This document shows positions 44,962 to 56,200 of a DNA stretch of 64,000 nt, piece by piece. Source of the DNA: Dickeya oryzae (GTDB taxonomy: Bacteria > Pseudomonadota > Gammaproteobacteria > Enterobacterales > Enterobacteriaceae); NCBI RefSeq assembly GCF_009372235.1, contig NZ_ML762923.1, positions 116,158 to 180,157 of the forward strand. Reading direction: 5' to 3'. The notes under the pieces were generated by a model. That model ran no database searches. It saw nothing but the letters and a program-made list of their open reading frames with translations, and was not told where the DNA came from. The first letter of the stretch is position 1; each line of letters opens with the position of its first letter. Position numbers and translations under genes: made by a program.

Positions 44962-46299
44962 ATGTCGAGCCGAAATCGGATTATTTGGCGGGAAGGGCTG
45001 TTCATCAAGCCGCAGCATTTCCAGCAACAGCAACGACACACCGACTACGCACTGCACGCTCGTCTTAGCGCGCTCAGTGATTATTTCTACGGCCTGCAAT
45101 CGCTGGCTATTAACGAAGAGTACCTTAACTTCGGGCGTATCGCGCTGGTGAACGCCACCGGCGTGATGCCGGATGGCACGGTCTTCAATATCCCAGGGGA
45201 TGATGCGTTGCCGCAACCGCTGGAGATTACCGATGTGGCGCTGGCGAACCAGAAGGTCTATCTGGCGCTGCCGCTGGCGGTGAACGGTGTGAGCGAAGTC
45301 GGGCAGGCCGGAGCCGGTATTGCCACCCGTCTGCAATCCCACCGGCATGATGTGCGTGACTTGCACAGCGAAGGCGGTGACGTGGTGTCGGTGGAAGTGG
45401 GCAAGGTCAGCCTGCGGCTGATGCTGGAGCGTGATGACCGCAGTGCCTACGCGTCGCTGGCGATCGCCAACATCCTCGACAAACGGCCAGACGGTGGGCT
45501 GGTTCTTGACCCTAACTTTATGCCGTGCAGCATCAGCGTCACGGCGATTCCGAGCCTGAAACGCTTTCTGGGGGAATCGGCCGGTCTGGTGGCTGAACGC
45601 GCCCGCAGCCTGGCCCAGCGTATCGCTGCGCCCGGTCAGCAAGGGGTGGCGGATGTGGCGGAATTCATGATGCTGCAACTGCTTAACCGTGCCCAGCCGC
45701 AACTGTCGCATCTGGCGCGCCTCGGCACGTTACACCCGGAGCGGTTGCATGAAGCGCTGGTGCAACTGTGCGGCGAGCTGATGACCTTTACCGATGAATC
45801 ACGCCTGCCGCCGGAGTTTCCCGCTTATCGTCATGAGCATCAGCAATCGAGCTTTGAGCCACTGATGATGGCGTTGCGTCAGGCGTTGAGCACCGTGCTG
45901 TCGCCGCGTGCGGTGTCGATTCAGATGAAGGCACAGCCTTACGGCGTCAGGGTGGCGCTGGTGGGAGACGCCGAACTGATGGCCAGTGCCGAATTTGTGC
46001 TGGCGGTACGCGCCCGTATGCCGCAAGAACATTTGCGCAAGCAACTGCTGCAACAAACCAAGATCGCCTCCAGCGACAAAATCCGCGAACTCATCAGTCT
46101 GCAACTGCCTGGCGTACCGTTGCTGCCACTGCCGGTGGCACCGCGTCAGTTGCCGTACCACGCCGGTTACAGCTACTTCCAGTTGGACAGGCAAAGCCCG
46201 GCCTGGAAATCGCTGGTCACCAGCAACACGCTGGCGTTCCACATCGCTGGCGAGTTCCCGGAACTGGATATGCAACTGTGGGCCATCCGCGGCCAGTAG
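44962..46299 (+). CDS. tssK: TssK baseplate-membrane linker
   Basis: A 445-residue protein joining the baseplate to the membrane complex. Typical are the start IIWREGLFIKPQHFQQQQR, DRSAYASLAIANILD, and the C-terminal LAFHIAGEFPELDMQLWAIR. Follows tssJ by two bases. Confidence 0.97.
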   Translation: MSSRNRIIWREGLFIKPQHFQQQQRHTDYALHARLSALSDYFYGLQSLAINEEYLNFGRIALVNATGVMPDGTVFNIPGDDALPQPLEITDVALANQKVYLALPLAVNGVSEVGQAGAGIATRLQSHRHDVRDLHSEGGDVVSVEVGKVSLRLMLERDDRSAYASLAIANILDKRPDGGLVLDPNFMPCSISVTAIPSLKRFLGESAGLVAERARSLAQRIAAPGQQGVADVAEFMMLQLLNRAQPQLSHLARLGTLHPERLHEALVQLCGELMTFTDESRLPPEFPAYRHEHQQSSFEPLMMALRQALSTVLSPRAVSIQMKAQPYGVRVALVGDAELMASAEFVLAVRARMPQEHLRKQLLQQTKIASSDKIRELISLQLPGVPLLPLPVAPRQLPYHAGYSYFQLDRQSPAWKSLVTSNTLAFHIAGEFPELDMQLWAIRGQ

Positions 46300-46315
46300 T
46301 TAACAGGAGGAAGCT

Positions 46316-47092
46316 GTGAGTACCGACATCATTAAAAATGACCAGTTAGGCGACCTGCTGTATGACAACGCCCGGCAACTGGATATGGATTCCGATTACT
46401 GGTTCCGCCTGCGCGGGCAGAGCATCAACCCGATGATCGACGCCGTGACCCCGCTGCTGGGCATGGTGGAGCGGGTGCGCCAGCTGTCTGAATACGACGG
46501 CGTAGCGGAGTTGTACCAGCGCGTGCAGTCCGAGATTCAGGCCATCGAGCAGGAACTGCACTCCCACGGTTACGAAAACGGCGTGATCCTGTCGTTTCGC
46601 TACATTCTGTGCACCTTTATCGATGAAGCGGTAATGGGGCGGGAGTGGGGAGGCCAGAGCGTGTGGTCGGCCCATTCGCTGCTGACCCGCTTTCACAATG
46701 AAACCTGGGGTGGCGAGAAGGTGTTCGTGCTGCTGGAAAAACTGCTGGATGACCCGGTGCGTTACCGCGACATTCTGGAGTTTATCTACCTGTGCTTGTG
46801 CCTTGGCTTTGAAGGCCGTTACCGGGTGATGACGCAAGGGCGAGAAGAGCTGGACCGGGTAGTGCGCCGCTTGCATGACACCCTGCGCCCGGAGCCGGAA
46901 AACTCACCGACAGTGTTTCACCTCAATCTGGGACAGCAATCTTCCCGTTACCACCTGCGTAAACAGATTTCGCTGCGCGCCTTGTTCCTCGGCCTGTGTG
47001 TGGTGATGGCGGTGGCGTTTGGCCTGTATCACTACCAGCTAACCAACCAGACCCAGGACGTGCTGCGTCAACTGGGCGAATTATTACAATAA
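46316..47092 (+). CDS. tssL: TssL (DotU-type) inner-membrane protein
   Basis: A 258-residue inner-membrane component with a cytoplasmic N-terminal hook (FIDEAVMGREWGGQSVWSAHSLL) and one C-terminal membrane segment (about 220-242). There is no OmpA-type peptidoglycan-binding extension, so it is the short form. GTG start with GGAGG upstream. Confidence 0.96.
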   Translation: MSTDIIKNDQLGDLLYDNARQLDMDSDYWFRLRGQSINPMIDAVTPLLGMVERVRQLSEYDGVAELYQRVQSEIQAIEQELHSHGYENGVILSFRYILCTFIDEAVMGREWGGQSVWSAHSLLTRFHNETWGGEKVFVLLEKLLDDPVRYRDILEFIYLCLCLGFEGRYRVMTQGREELDRVVRRLHDTLRPEPENSPTVFHLNLGQQSSRYHLRKQISLRALFLGLCVVMAVAFGLYHYQLTNQTQDVLRQLGELLQ

Positions 47093-47107
47093 CAGGAGCG
47101 TATTCTC

Positions 47108-49708
47108 GTGATTCGAATCGAACTGCCGATCCTGGTTGAGCGACTCAACCCGCTGTGCCGCCACATGATGGAAGAAGCGGCCGCGCTGTGTATTCAGCAT
47201 CAGGGCGCGGAGATCCGCATTGAGCACCTGTTGCTGAAAATGCTGGAAACACCGTTGTGCGATGTACGCCAGATCCTCAAACGCGCTGGGGTAGAGGCCG
47301 ACGAACTGGCGGCATTGCTGCAACCCAATGCGGCGGATAAAGGCTTTGAGTCAGGCTACCCGTCGTTTTCACCGCTGCTGGTGGAGTGGTTACAAGACAG
47401 CTGGTTGCTGGCTTCGGCCGAGCTTCAACACGCCCGCCTGCGCAGTGGCGTACTGCTGCTGGTGCTGCTGATGACGCCGACGCGTTATCTGTCCGCTGCG
47501 GTAACCCGCCAGCTAGCGCAAATCAACCGTGAACTGCTGCGCCAGCAGTTTGACGAGTGGGTGAAAGACTCGGCGGAAACCGAGGTGGTGACCGCCACGG
47601 GCATCGCACCGGAGCAGGCCGCCGCCGCGACCACCCAGCTTTCCCGTTATACCCAGAATGTCACCGAATCGGCCCGTCAGGGCAAGCTGGACCCGGTATT
47701 GTGCCGTGATCACGAAATCGACCTGATGATCGATATCCTCTCGCGCCGTCGTAAAAATAACCCGATCGTGGTCGGTGAGGCCGGGGTAGGGAAAAGCGCA
47801 CTGATTGAAGGGCTGGCACTGCGTATCGTCGCGGGTCTGGTGCCGGAACGGCTGCGGGATGTGGAATTGCTGACGCTGGATTTGGGTGCCATGCAGGCCG
47901 GTGCGTCGGTGAAAGGCGAGTTCGAGAAGCGCTTTAAAGGGGTGATGCAGGAAGTCAAAGAGGCACCAAAGCCGATTGTCCTGTTTATTGACGAGGCGCA
48001 CACACTGATTGGTGCCGGTAATCAGGCCGGGGGGCTGGATGTGTCCAACCTGCTGAAACCGGCGCTGGCTCGGGGGGAGTTGCGTACCATCGCGGCGACC
48101 ACCTGGAGCGAGTACAAGAAATACGTGGAAAAAGACGCCGCGCTGTCACGCCGCTTCCAACTGGTGAAGGTGGGGGAGCCGAACGTCGAACAAGCCACGG
48201 TGATCCTGCGTGGGCTGCGCAGCATTTACGAACAGTCACACGGCGTGTTGATTGACGAAGAAGCCTTGCAGGCGGCGGCCAATTTGTCTGCGCGCTATAT
48301 CTCCGGGCGTCAGTTGCCGGATAAAGCTATCGACGTGCTGGACACCGCCTGTGCGCGTGTCGCCATCAATCTGACCACACCACCGCGCGCGGTCAGCCAG
48401 TTGCAGACCCGCCTGCACCAACAGGCGCTGGAAATCGCCCAGTTGGAACGTCAGGGCCGCATTGGCCTGGGGGATACAGAGGAGCGGCTGGTCACGCTGC
48501 GTGAGGCTCGTGAAACCGACGCCGCGACACTGGCGCAACTGGAAGCCGACTGGCAACACCAAAAAACGCTGGTGCAGCAGATTGTCGCCCTGCGTACCGC
48601 GCTGCTCAATGATGCGCCGCCGGAGGATTTTGATGCCGCCGCCGCGGCGGTGGAGCTGGCCGATAACGAGCGGGCGCTGGCTGAACTGCAACAGCCGTCA
48701 GTGCTGGTGTCACCGCATGTGGATAAAACCCAGATTGCCTCGGTGATCGCCGAGTGGACCGGTGTGCCGCTAAACCGCATTTCTCAGGGCGAGCTGGACG
48801 TGGTCACCCGCCTGCCGGATTACCTTGGCGACAGCATCAAAGGGCAGCAACTGGCTATCGCCCAGTTGCACAAGCACCTGCTGACCGCCCGTGCCGACCT
48901 GCGCCGTCCCGGCCGACCGCTGGGGGCCTTTTTGCTGGTGGGGCCGAGCGGGGTCGGTAAAACCGAAACCGTGGTGCAGATTGCCGATCTGATGTTCGGT
49001 GGTCGTCATTACCTCACCACCATCAACATGTCCGAGTACCAGGAGAAGCACACGGTTTCTCGCCTGATCGGCTCGCCGCCGGGGTATGTCGGCTTTGGCG
49101 AAGGCGGGGTGCTGACCGAAGCGATTCGCCAGAAACCCTATTCGGTGGTGCTGCTGGATGAAGTGGAGAAAGCCCACCCGGATGTCCTCAATCTGTTCTA
49201 TCAGGCGTTTGATAAAGGCGAACTGGCCGATGGCGAAGGGCGATTGATCGACTGTCGCAATGTGGTGTTCTTCCTGACCTCCAACCTCGGGTTCCAGACG
49301 ATTGTTAATTTTGCAGATCGGCAAAGCGAGCTGCTGGATGCGCTCTACCCGGAACTGGCGGCGTTCTTCAAACCGGCGTTGCTGGCGCGCATGGAAGTGA
49401 TCCCTTACCTGCCGCTGGACCACGACACACTGGTTGAGATTGTACAGGGCAAGCTGTCCCGTCTGGTGACGTTGCTGCAACAGCGCTTTGGTGCCGAAGT
49501 AGTCATCGACGACGCCGTGCCGGAAGAAATTCTGCGTCTGGCAAACCGCAGCGAGAACGGGGCGCGCATGCTGGAGTCGGTGATCGACGGTGCGCTGCTG
49601 CCGCCGGTGTCGTTGCAGTTGCTGCAACGTCTGTCAGCCGGTCAGCCGGTCAGCCGTATTCATTTCCGGGTGGAAGACGGTCAGTTCCGGTCTGAGGTGG
49701 AGGGCTGA
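47108..49708 (+). CDS. clpV: TssH (ClpV) AAA+ ATPase
   Basis: Recycles contracted sheath by unfolding TssC. The 866-residue protein has an N-terminal Clp-N domain, a first AAA+ module (GEAGVGKSA near residue 223, LFIDEAHT near 290), a coiled middle region (about 435-560) and a second AAA+ module (GPSGVGKTE near 613; [14 protein letters not shown]), with the C-terminal ClpB D2-small domain. GTG start. All Walker motifs are intact. Confidence 0.98.
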   Translation: MIRIELPILVERLNPLCRHMMEEAAALCIQHQGAEIRIEHLLLKMLETPLCDVRQILKRAGVEADELAALLQPNAADKGFESGYPSFSPLLVEWLQDSWLLASAELQHARLRSGVLLLVLLMTPTRYLSAAVTRQLAQINRELLRQQFDEWVKDSAETEVVTATGIAPEQAAAATTQLSRYTQNVTESARQGKLDPVLCRDHEIDLMIDILSRRRKNNPIVVGEAGVGKSALIEGLALRIVAGLVPERLRDVELLTLDLGAMQAGASVKGEFEKRFKGVMQEVKEAPKPIVLFIDEAHTLIGAGNQAGGLDVSNLLKPALARGELRTIAATTWSEYKKYVEKDAALSRRFQLVKVGEPNVEQATVILRGLRSIYEQSHGVLIDEEALQAAANLSARYISGRQLPDKAIDVLDTACARVAINLTTPPRAVSQLQTRLHQQALEIAQLERQGRIGLGDTEERLVTLREARETDAATLAQLEADWQHQKTLVQQIVALRTALLNDAPPEDFDAAAAAVELADNERALAELQQPSVLVSPHVDKTQIASVIAEWTGVPLNRISQGELDVVTRLPDYLGDSIKGQQLAIAQLHKHLLTARADLRRPGRPLGAFLLVGPSGVGKTETVVQIADLMFGGRHYLTTINMSEYQEKHTVSRLIGSPPGYVGFGEGGVLTEAIRQKPYSVVLLDEVEKAHPDVLNLFYQAFDKGELADGEGRLIDCRNVVFFLTSNLGFQTIVNFADRQSELLDALYPELAAFFKPALLARMEVIPYLPLDHDTLVEIVQGKLSRLVTLLQQRFGAEVVIDDAVPEEILRLANRSENGARMLESVIDGALLPPVSLQLLQRLSAGQPVSRIHFRVEDGQFRSEVEG

Positions 49709-49710
49709 GC

Positions 49711-51249
49711 ATGCAAGCGGCCCTCTCTCTGGCGTTCTCGCTAACCCGCCACCGGGATGAAGCCGGTCTGTGTGACTGGCTGCTCGGCACGCTGCGCTCG
49801 GCATGGCAGCCGCAAGGGGTGTTGCTGGGAATGGTGGACGTTAGCGGGCGTCAGTTGGTTTGTAACGGCTGGGTGCATCGCACGCCATTGTCGCTGTCGC
49901 TCGGGGTGGATGATTTCAGCCATCCGCTGGCCTATGTGCTGCTTAAGAATCAGGTTCGCAGTTGGGCATCGCTGTACGGCGGTGCCCGTGTTGAACACGA
50001 AGGGTTTCGCCAGTTACTGGCAGATGCAGGCACCGCCTGTGGCTTGCATGCCATGCCGTTGCTGGCCGAGGATGGCCGTGCACTGGCGGTACTGGCGTTG
50101 TTGGATACGCCGGAGCGGTTACAGGCGCTGGGGCAACGTGATGACTACGTGCAACTGGCGCAGATATTTTGCAGCCAACTGGCGCTGATCCGCGATCTGG
50201 GGCGCAGCCAGCGTGAACAGACTGCATTGCGTGATTCGTTACGCCAGATGAAAGACGAAGGCGCACTGCGACAGGAACGGGAAAAACGGGTGGCAGACGC
50301 GTTGATTGGGCAGTCCGTCGCGGTGCGGCAGTTACATCAACAGATTTGTCAGGCGGCCGCTCATCGTCTGGCGGTGTTGATTCACGGCGAAACCGGGGTG
50401 GGCAAAGAAGTGGTGGCCCGGCTGTTGCACCAGTGCTCCGACCGCGCCGAGCGGCCATTTATCGCCATCAACTGTGCCGCTATTCCAGAAAACCTGATTG
50501 AAAGCGAGCTGTTCGGCTATGAGAAAGGGGCGTTTTCCGGCGCACAGAGCAACAAAGTTGGGCTGGTGGCACAGGCCAACGGTGGCACGCTGTTTTTGGA
50601 TGAAGTGGGCGACATGCCAGCGTTGATGCAGGCCAAACTGTTGCGGGTGCTGGAAACACACAGCTTCCGCCCGCTGGGTGCCGGGCAGGAGAGTCACTCC
50701 GATTTTCGGCTGATCGCCGCCACGCATCAACCGCTGGAGCAGCGGGTCGTGGAAGGGCAGTTCCGTCAGGATCTCTATCACCGGCTGTGCCAGTGTCTGG
50801 TGCAGGTGGCACCGCTGCGCGATCGACCGGACGACATCAGCCTGTTGTGCGAGCACTTTATCGGGCAGTTCGCCCAACAACAGCAAAAAGCGTTGGGGCC
50901 GCTGCATCGCACCTTTCTTAAGCAACTCCTGGGGTATGACTTCCCCGGTAATGTGCGCGAGTTACGCAACCTGCTGGAAGTGGCATGCGCCCATACGCCG
51001 GAAGGTGAGCCGATCCGCCTGGAGTCGTTGCCGCCTGAATTACACCAGCGGGTATGCGGTAGCGCTGCCGCCGACAGCGACGCGTTCCACCATATTCAGG
51101 ACCTGCGTATCGCCACCCAACAGTACGAGGCGGCGGTGATTGCCGCGCGTCTGCGCCAGTTTCAGGGTAACCGCCTGCTGGTAGCGGAAAGCCTGAATAT
51201 TCCTAAACGAACCCTGGATCACAAGTGCCAGAAACTGGAGGTCAATTGA
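49711..51249 (+). CDS. vasH: VasH-type sigma-54-dependent activator
   Basis: A 512-residue enhancer-binding protein. N-terminal GAF-like domain (about 10-165), central AAA+ with GETGVGKE (about 225) and GGTLFLDEVGDMP, and a C-terminal Fis-type helix-turn-helix (GNRLLVAESLNIPKRTL). The sigma-54 contact loop reads GAFSGA rather than GAFTGA. As the only activator in the island it is the best candidate for the sigma-54 promoter and inverted repeats upstream of hcp. Starts 2 bases after clpV. Confidence 0.95.
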   Translation: MQAALSLAFSLTRHRDEAGLCDWLLGTLRSAWQPQGVLLGMVDVSGRQLVCNGWVHRTPLSLSLGVDDFSHPLAYVLLKNQVRSWASLYGGARVEHEGFRQLLADAGTACGLHAMPLLAEDGRALAVLALLDTPERLQALGQRDDYVQLAQIFCSQLALIRDLGRSQREQTALRDSLRQMKDEGALRQEREKRVADALIGQSVAVRQLHQQICQAAAHRLAVLIHGETGVGKEVVARLLHQCSDRAERPFIAINCAAIPENLIESELFGYEKGAFSGAQSNKVGLVAQANGGTLFLDEVGDMPALMQAKLLRVLETHSFRPLGAGQESHSDFRLIAATHQPLEQRVVEGQFRQDLYHRLCQCLVQVAPLRDRPDDISLLCEHFIGQFAQQQQKALGPLHRTFLKQLLGYDFPGNVRELRNLLEVACAHTPEGEPIRLESLPPELHQRVCGSAAADSDAFHHIQDLRIATQQYEAAVIAARLRQFQGNRLLVAESLNIPKRTLDHKCQKLEVN

Positions 51250-51812
51250 TGATGCTGACGATGGTGCCGTTGCTGATGGCGGCAGTCGGCTCGCCCGACC
51301 CTGCGTGGCAATCGCCGTGGGAACAGTGCCGTAATGAGACGTCGCCGCAGGTGCGTCTGGCCTGTTATGACGCGCTGGGACGCGAGAGCGCGCGTGCAAA
51401 CGACCCGTCGTCCGCGATGAGTCATGGCGGTACGGGGGAAAATGCGTTTCGTCTTAACCGCGAGGCGGCCAATGGCGATATCACTCTGACGCGCACGCTG
51501 GCGGATGGCAACACGCTGGTTATCAGTTGCGCCAGCAGCATTACCCACCTGCGGCTGACGCTGAGCCAGCCGTGGTCAGGTGACAACGTGACCTCTCAGT
51601 TGGATGGAGCCAGCGCACCGGATAACTGGTTCGTGCGTAATCGTGGCACCTTGCTGGAATTTGGCCGTGGTCTGCCCGCTATCGACGCGCTCAAGCGTTG
51701 GGTCGGCCATCAGGAACTGGTGCTCAACGGCGAACAAAACCAGATGTTGCGTATCGACCTCACCGGGTTGGGTGACGCCTTGACACCGCTGCGCCAGCAG
51801 TGTCGCTGGTAG
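51249..51812 (+). CDS. VasI-family T6SS-associated protein
   Basis: A 187-residue protein with a short hydrophobic N-terminus (probable signal), PWEQCRNETSPQVRLACYDAL, a beta-rich body and a Cys near the C-terminus (QQCRW). Matches the VasI family, whose members are exported T6SS accessory proteins of unclear role. ATG at 51249 overlaps the vasH stop (TGATG). Confidence 0.85.
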   Translation: MMLTMVPLLMAAVGSPDPAWQSPWEQCRNETSPQVRLACYDALGRESARANDPSSAMSHGGTGENAFRLNREAANGDITLTRTLADGNTLVISCASSITHLRLTLSQPWSGDNVTSQLDGASAPDNWFVRNRGTLLEFGRGLPAIDALKRWVGHQELVLNGEQNQMLRIDLTGLGDALTPLRQQCRW

Positions 51813-51817
51813 GGACG

Positions 51818-53260
51818 ATGAGTATGCATGCACACCCCTGGTGTAAACGATTACTGACGTCATTGCCTGATGAGGCGCTGCGCGCAGCGGTAGCGGCGGA
51901 TGACCCGCTGTGGGAGCAGGTAGAAACCGAGCTGGTCAAGTTGGGATCGCTGGCGCACAGCCAGGTGGACCTTAACGCGGTGGCGGGTCAATGCCTGACG
52001 TTGCTGGAGAGCCGAACCAAAGACATGCGGGTGCTGGTGCAACTACTGCGTTGTCTGCAACACCCGGCCAAGGCGACGCCATTCGCCACCGCCATCATGT
52101 TGCTCGATAGCTGGCTGGAGGCTTACTGGACGGTGGCGTTTCCGGCCAGTCCGGCACAAAAACAGAAGCTGATGGTGCAAATCATCCGCCGTTTTGAAGG
52201 CGTGCTGCCCCGTATGACGGAGCAGGCCTCGGGGGCGGAATTAGGCCAGTTGCATCAGCTGGCGGAACAGCTGGCCTCGCGCTGGCGTGGGCTTGCGGCC
52301 AGCAACGCGGACCTCACCGATGAACTGGTGGCGGCGCTTCAGCGTGCCCGGCAACGCCATCAGGCGCAGGAAAAAGCCAACCAAGCGGCGGCGGCACCGA
52401 CGTCGGGCGCGCAAGGTGCAACCAGCGCGGAGGGGGGTACCGGGAACAGTGGTCACAGCAGTACAGCCAGTGTGGCGGCGACGGTCGATATCAACAGTTC
52501 GGACGATCGTAGCTGGAAGCAGACGCAACTTACCGTGGCGGCGTTGCTGGTAGAACGCCAGCCGGAAGCGCCGGTGGGGTATCGCCTGCGCCGCAATGCT
52601 ATCTGGGCGGGTATTACCACCCCACCGATGGCGGCGCGGGGTAACAAAACCCAGTTAGCGCCGGTATCGCCTGACCGGGTGGATGAATACCACAGCGCGC
52701 TTGGACAGGCAGATCTGGCGCTGTGGAACAAGATTGAACAGAGCCTGACGCTGGCACCGTACTGGTTTGACGGCCACATGCTGTCAGCGACGGTAGCGAC
52801 CCGGCTGGGGCATGGCGCTGTCGCCAGCGCCATCGCCGATGAACTGTCGGCGTTTCTCACCCGGCTGCCGGAATTGCGCGAACTGTCGTTTAGCGATGGG
52901 TCGCCGTTTCTGTCGGCCAAATGCGTCCAGTGGCTGCAATCCGCACAGCCAGGGCGTGGTGGCGGTGGCATTCAGCGACAGGATGACCTGGCGGCAGAGG
53001 CGGCAGCGTGCTGCGCCGAGCAAGGGCTGAGTGCCGCGCTGTCGCTACTGGATGAACGTATTCGACGTTTGAAAGAACCGCGTGAGCGTTTTTTGGCCGA
53101 GCTGGTATTGGCAGATTTACTGGCGGAAGAAGGCATGAAAGCACTGGCGGCACAGCATTATCAGCACCTGTGGCAGGAAAGCGAGCGATTGGGCCTGATG
53201 CAGTGGGAACCGGGAATGGTCAGCCGACTGGAGCGGCTGAGCGCGTCCCGCAGGAAATAA
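51818..53260 (+). CDS. tssA: TssA cap protein
   Basis: A 480-residue protein. The N-terminal ImpA domain (about 10-150, LLDSWLEAYWTVAFP) is followed by a Gln/Ala/Gly-rich linker (about 180-230) and a C-terminal VasJ-like helical region (LALWNKIEQSLTLAPYWFDGHMLS; REPRERFLAELVLADLL-like end). TssA primes and caps the growing sheath. ATG 51818 and ATG 51824 are both possible, the latter with better spacing from AGGGA; a GTG at 51800 overlaps vasI. Confidence 0.93.
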   Translation: MSMHAHPWCKRLLTSLPDEALRAAVAADDPLWEQVETELVKLGSLAHSQVDLNAVAGQCLTLLESRTKDMRVLVQLLRCLQHPAKATPFATAIMLLDSWLEAYWTVAFPASPAQKQKLMVQIIRRFEGVLPRMTEQASGAELGQLHQLAEQLASRWRGLAASNADLTDELVAALQRARQRHQAQEKANQAAAAPTSGAQGATSAEGGTGNSGHSSTASVAATVDINSSDDRSWKQTQLTVAALLVERQPEAPVGYRLRRNAIWAGITTPPMAARGNKTQLAPVSPDRVDEYHSALGQADLALWNKIEQSLTLAPYWFDGHMLSATVATRLGHGAVASAIADELSAFLTRLPELRELSFSDGSPFLSAKCVQWLQSAQPGRGGGGIQRQDDLAAEAAACCAEQGLSAALSLLDERIRRLKEPRERFLAELVLADLLAEEGMKALAAQHYQHLWQESERLGLMQWEPGMVSRLERLSASRRK

Positions 53261-53285
53261 GACATTCGGAGTTGAATGGTCACTT

Positions 53286-56200
53286 ATGTTGAAAATAATC
53301 ATTACCTTTCTGCGGCAACAACTGCCGAAACTGAAACCGTCCTGGCTGCTGTTGGGGGTGGTGGTATGGGTAGTCGCGTTAGTGCTGGCCTGGTGGCTGG
53401 GGCCGCGTCTGCTCCTCGGCGAGATGCGCCCACTGCAAAGCGTGTGGGGTCGCGTGGTGTTCACGCTGGTCTGGCTGTGGCTGGGGTTTGCCTACAGCGC
53501 CTGGCGTGTCTGGCGTCGGGTACAGCAACTGCGTGCGGAACGCCGCGAACAGCAGACTATCGGGCAAGACCCCTTGCAGGTATACGTTGATAGCCAGCAA
53601 ACCTTTCTGGACCGTTGGCTACAGGCGTTTCAAACCCAGCTCGGCAAAAAGGCGCTGTACGCCATGCCCTGGTATCTGGCGATTGGTTTGTCCGGCAGCG
53701 GTAAAAGCAGCCTGATCCATCGTGCTAACCCGGCCAATAAGCTCAACCCGAAGCTGGATGCGGAGTTGCGTGAAGTCGCTGGCGGCCAGCAGGTGAACAG
53801 TTGGGTCGGTGAATCGGCGGTTATCTGGGATCCGAGCGGTCACTTGCTGGCGCAACCGGAAGTCGGCGCAGATCCATCGGCCGGGCGTCACGCGCGTCTG
53901 TGGCAGCATTTGCTGCAATGGCTGAGCCTCAACCGCCGTCGCCAGCCGCTCAACGGGCTGGTGCTGACTATCGATCTCTCCTGGCTGTCGCAGGCCAGCG
54001 TGTCGGAGCGCAAGGCCTATGCGCAGGTGATGCGCGCCCGCTTGCAGGAGATAGCGGTCAACATCAATACCCGCCTGCCGCTGTATGTGGCGCTGACCCG
54101 TCTGGACATGTTGCGTGGTTTTGACGTGGTGTACCGGTCGCTGAACCGGGAGGCACGTCAGGCGGTGTTGGGGGTAACCTTTACACCACAGGCCAGTCAT
54201 GGCAAAGGCTGGCTGGAGGAACTGGAACGCTTTTGGGATGAGTGGATCAACAGCCTTAACAATAACCTGCCGGAAATGCTGCTGACGCAGTCGGACCGCG
54301 GTGTACGCAATACGCTGTTTACCTTCGTGCGTCAGTTGGCCGGGCTGAAGGATTACGTGACGGACGTGTTGAACGAAACACTGTCGACCGGCGACGACCG
54401 TGCATTTTTGGTACGCGGCGTTTACGCCAGTTCGGTGTATCAGCAGGGGGTGCCGTTTGACGCCTTCGCTCAGTCCGCTTCCCGCCGTTACCAATTACCG
54501 GAGCCGATTAATGCGGCGATGCGCGGTGAATCCAATACCTTCTTCGTACAGAAACTGTTCCCGGAGGTGATTTTCCCGGAGGCCAGTCTGGCAGGGGAAA
54601 ACCGGCTGCACAGCCTCTATCGTCGTCGCCGCATGAGCATTGGGGTGACCTGCATGGTGCTGTTTGGGCTGGCGATGATTGGTAGCTGGCACCATTTCTA
54701 CCGGGTCAACGAAGAGGCCGGTCGTAACGTGCTGACCAAAGCGCAGGCGTTCATCGGTACCAACGAGCTGGAAGGGCAGGCGGGATACGGTTACCAGCAG
54801 TTGCCGCGTTTGAATTTGATCCGCGACGCGACCTTGTCGTTCGGTAACTACCACGAGCGCACGCCGATGCTGGCGGATCTTGGCCTGTATCAGGGCGATA
54901 AAATTGGCCCCTACGTGGAAGGTTCGTACCTGCAAATGCTTAACCAGCGCTTCTTGCCCGCGGTGATGCAAGGGCTGCTGGAAGACCTGAATCAGGCACC
55001 GGCGGGTAGTGAACAAAAGCTCACTATTTTGCGGGTAATGCGGATGCTGGACGACGCCTCCGGGCGTAACAAAACGCTGGTGGAACAGTTTATGGCACTG
55101 CGCTGGCAAAAGGCGTTCCCCGGTCAGGGCAAGGTGCAGGAACAGCTGATGCAGCATCTGGATTACGCCTTGGATCATACCGACTGGCACCAGTCCCGCG
55201 AGCAAAAGGATACGGTGGCCATCTCGACGTTTGCACCGTTTGTCGACCCGATCGCCAGTGCCCAGCGTGAGCTGAGCAAGCTGCCGATGTACCAGCGTGT
55301 CTACCAGAGTCTGGTGATGAAGGCCACGCAGGTGCTGCCGCCGGATTTGGCGCTCCGCGATGAGGTCGGGCCGACGTTTGACTCGGTATTTAGTTTGCGT
55401 AATGACAAGGCAGGCACCGTACCCCGCTTGTTGACCTATCCCGGTTTCAGCGATTTTTACCTCAAGCAGGATAAGACACTGCTGGACCTGACCGCGCTGG
55501 ATGCCTGGGTATTGGGGCAGCGTGAGCGTGCTCACCTGAGCGAGGCAGACCGTAAGGAAATTCTGCGGCAGGTGAATGACCGCTACATCACCGACTACAT
55601 CAACCAGTGGCAAAAAGCGCTGGCGAATATCGATGTGCAGCCGTTGGAAAGCCCGGAGCAGGCGTTGAACATCCTGACTGACATTACCGGTAATGATCAG
55701 CCGTTCCAGCGGGTGCTGACCACGGTGAGTGATAACACCCGTATCCGCAAGCTGGCGGATGACGAGAACGACACCGCGCAAGGCATCAATACCCGTATTG
55801 GTCGTCCGTTCATGACGATTAACGCCGCGCTGAGCGGGCGGGGTGAACAGGGGCCGCTGGTGCAGGAGGTCAATCAGAAGCTGACCGATCTCTACCACTA
55901 TCTCGATCAGATTGTGAATGCGACGGATCCGGGGCAGGCAGCACTGAAAGCGGTGCAGGCACGTCAGGGTAACAAGTTCGCTGACCCGGTGTTTGCGTTG
56001 CAGCAGTATGCCCGCAGCCTGCCGTCGCCGCTGGATCGATGGGTCGGCCAACTGGCGGGAGAAAGCGCCAGTCTGGTGACCGGTCTTGCCATGTCGTCAC
56101 TGAATCAGGAATGGCTGGACAAGGTGGTGACGCCGTTTAATGAAAAACTGGCGGATCGCTACCCGTTCAACCCATCGTCTGACAAGGATGTTCCGCTCTC

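Noticed and set aside
54495-56051. 518-codon minus-strand frame inside tssM
   Set aside because: Antisense to the conserved tssM coding sequence and without family features.
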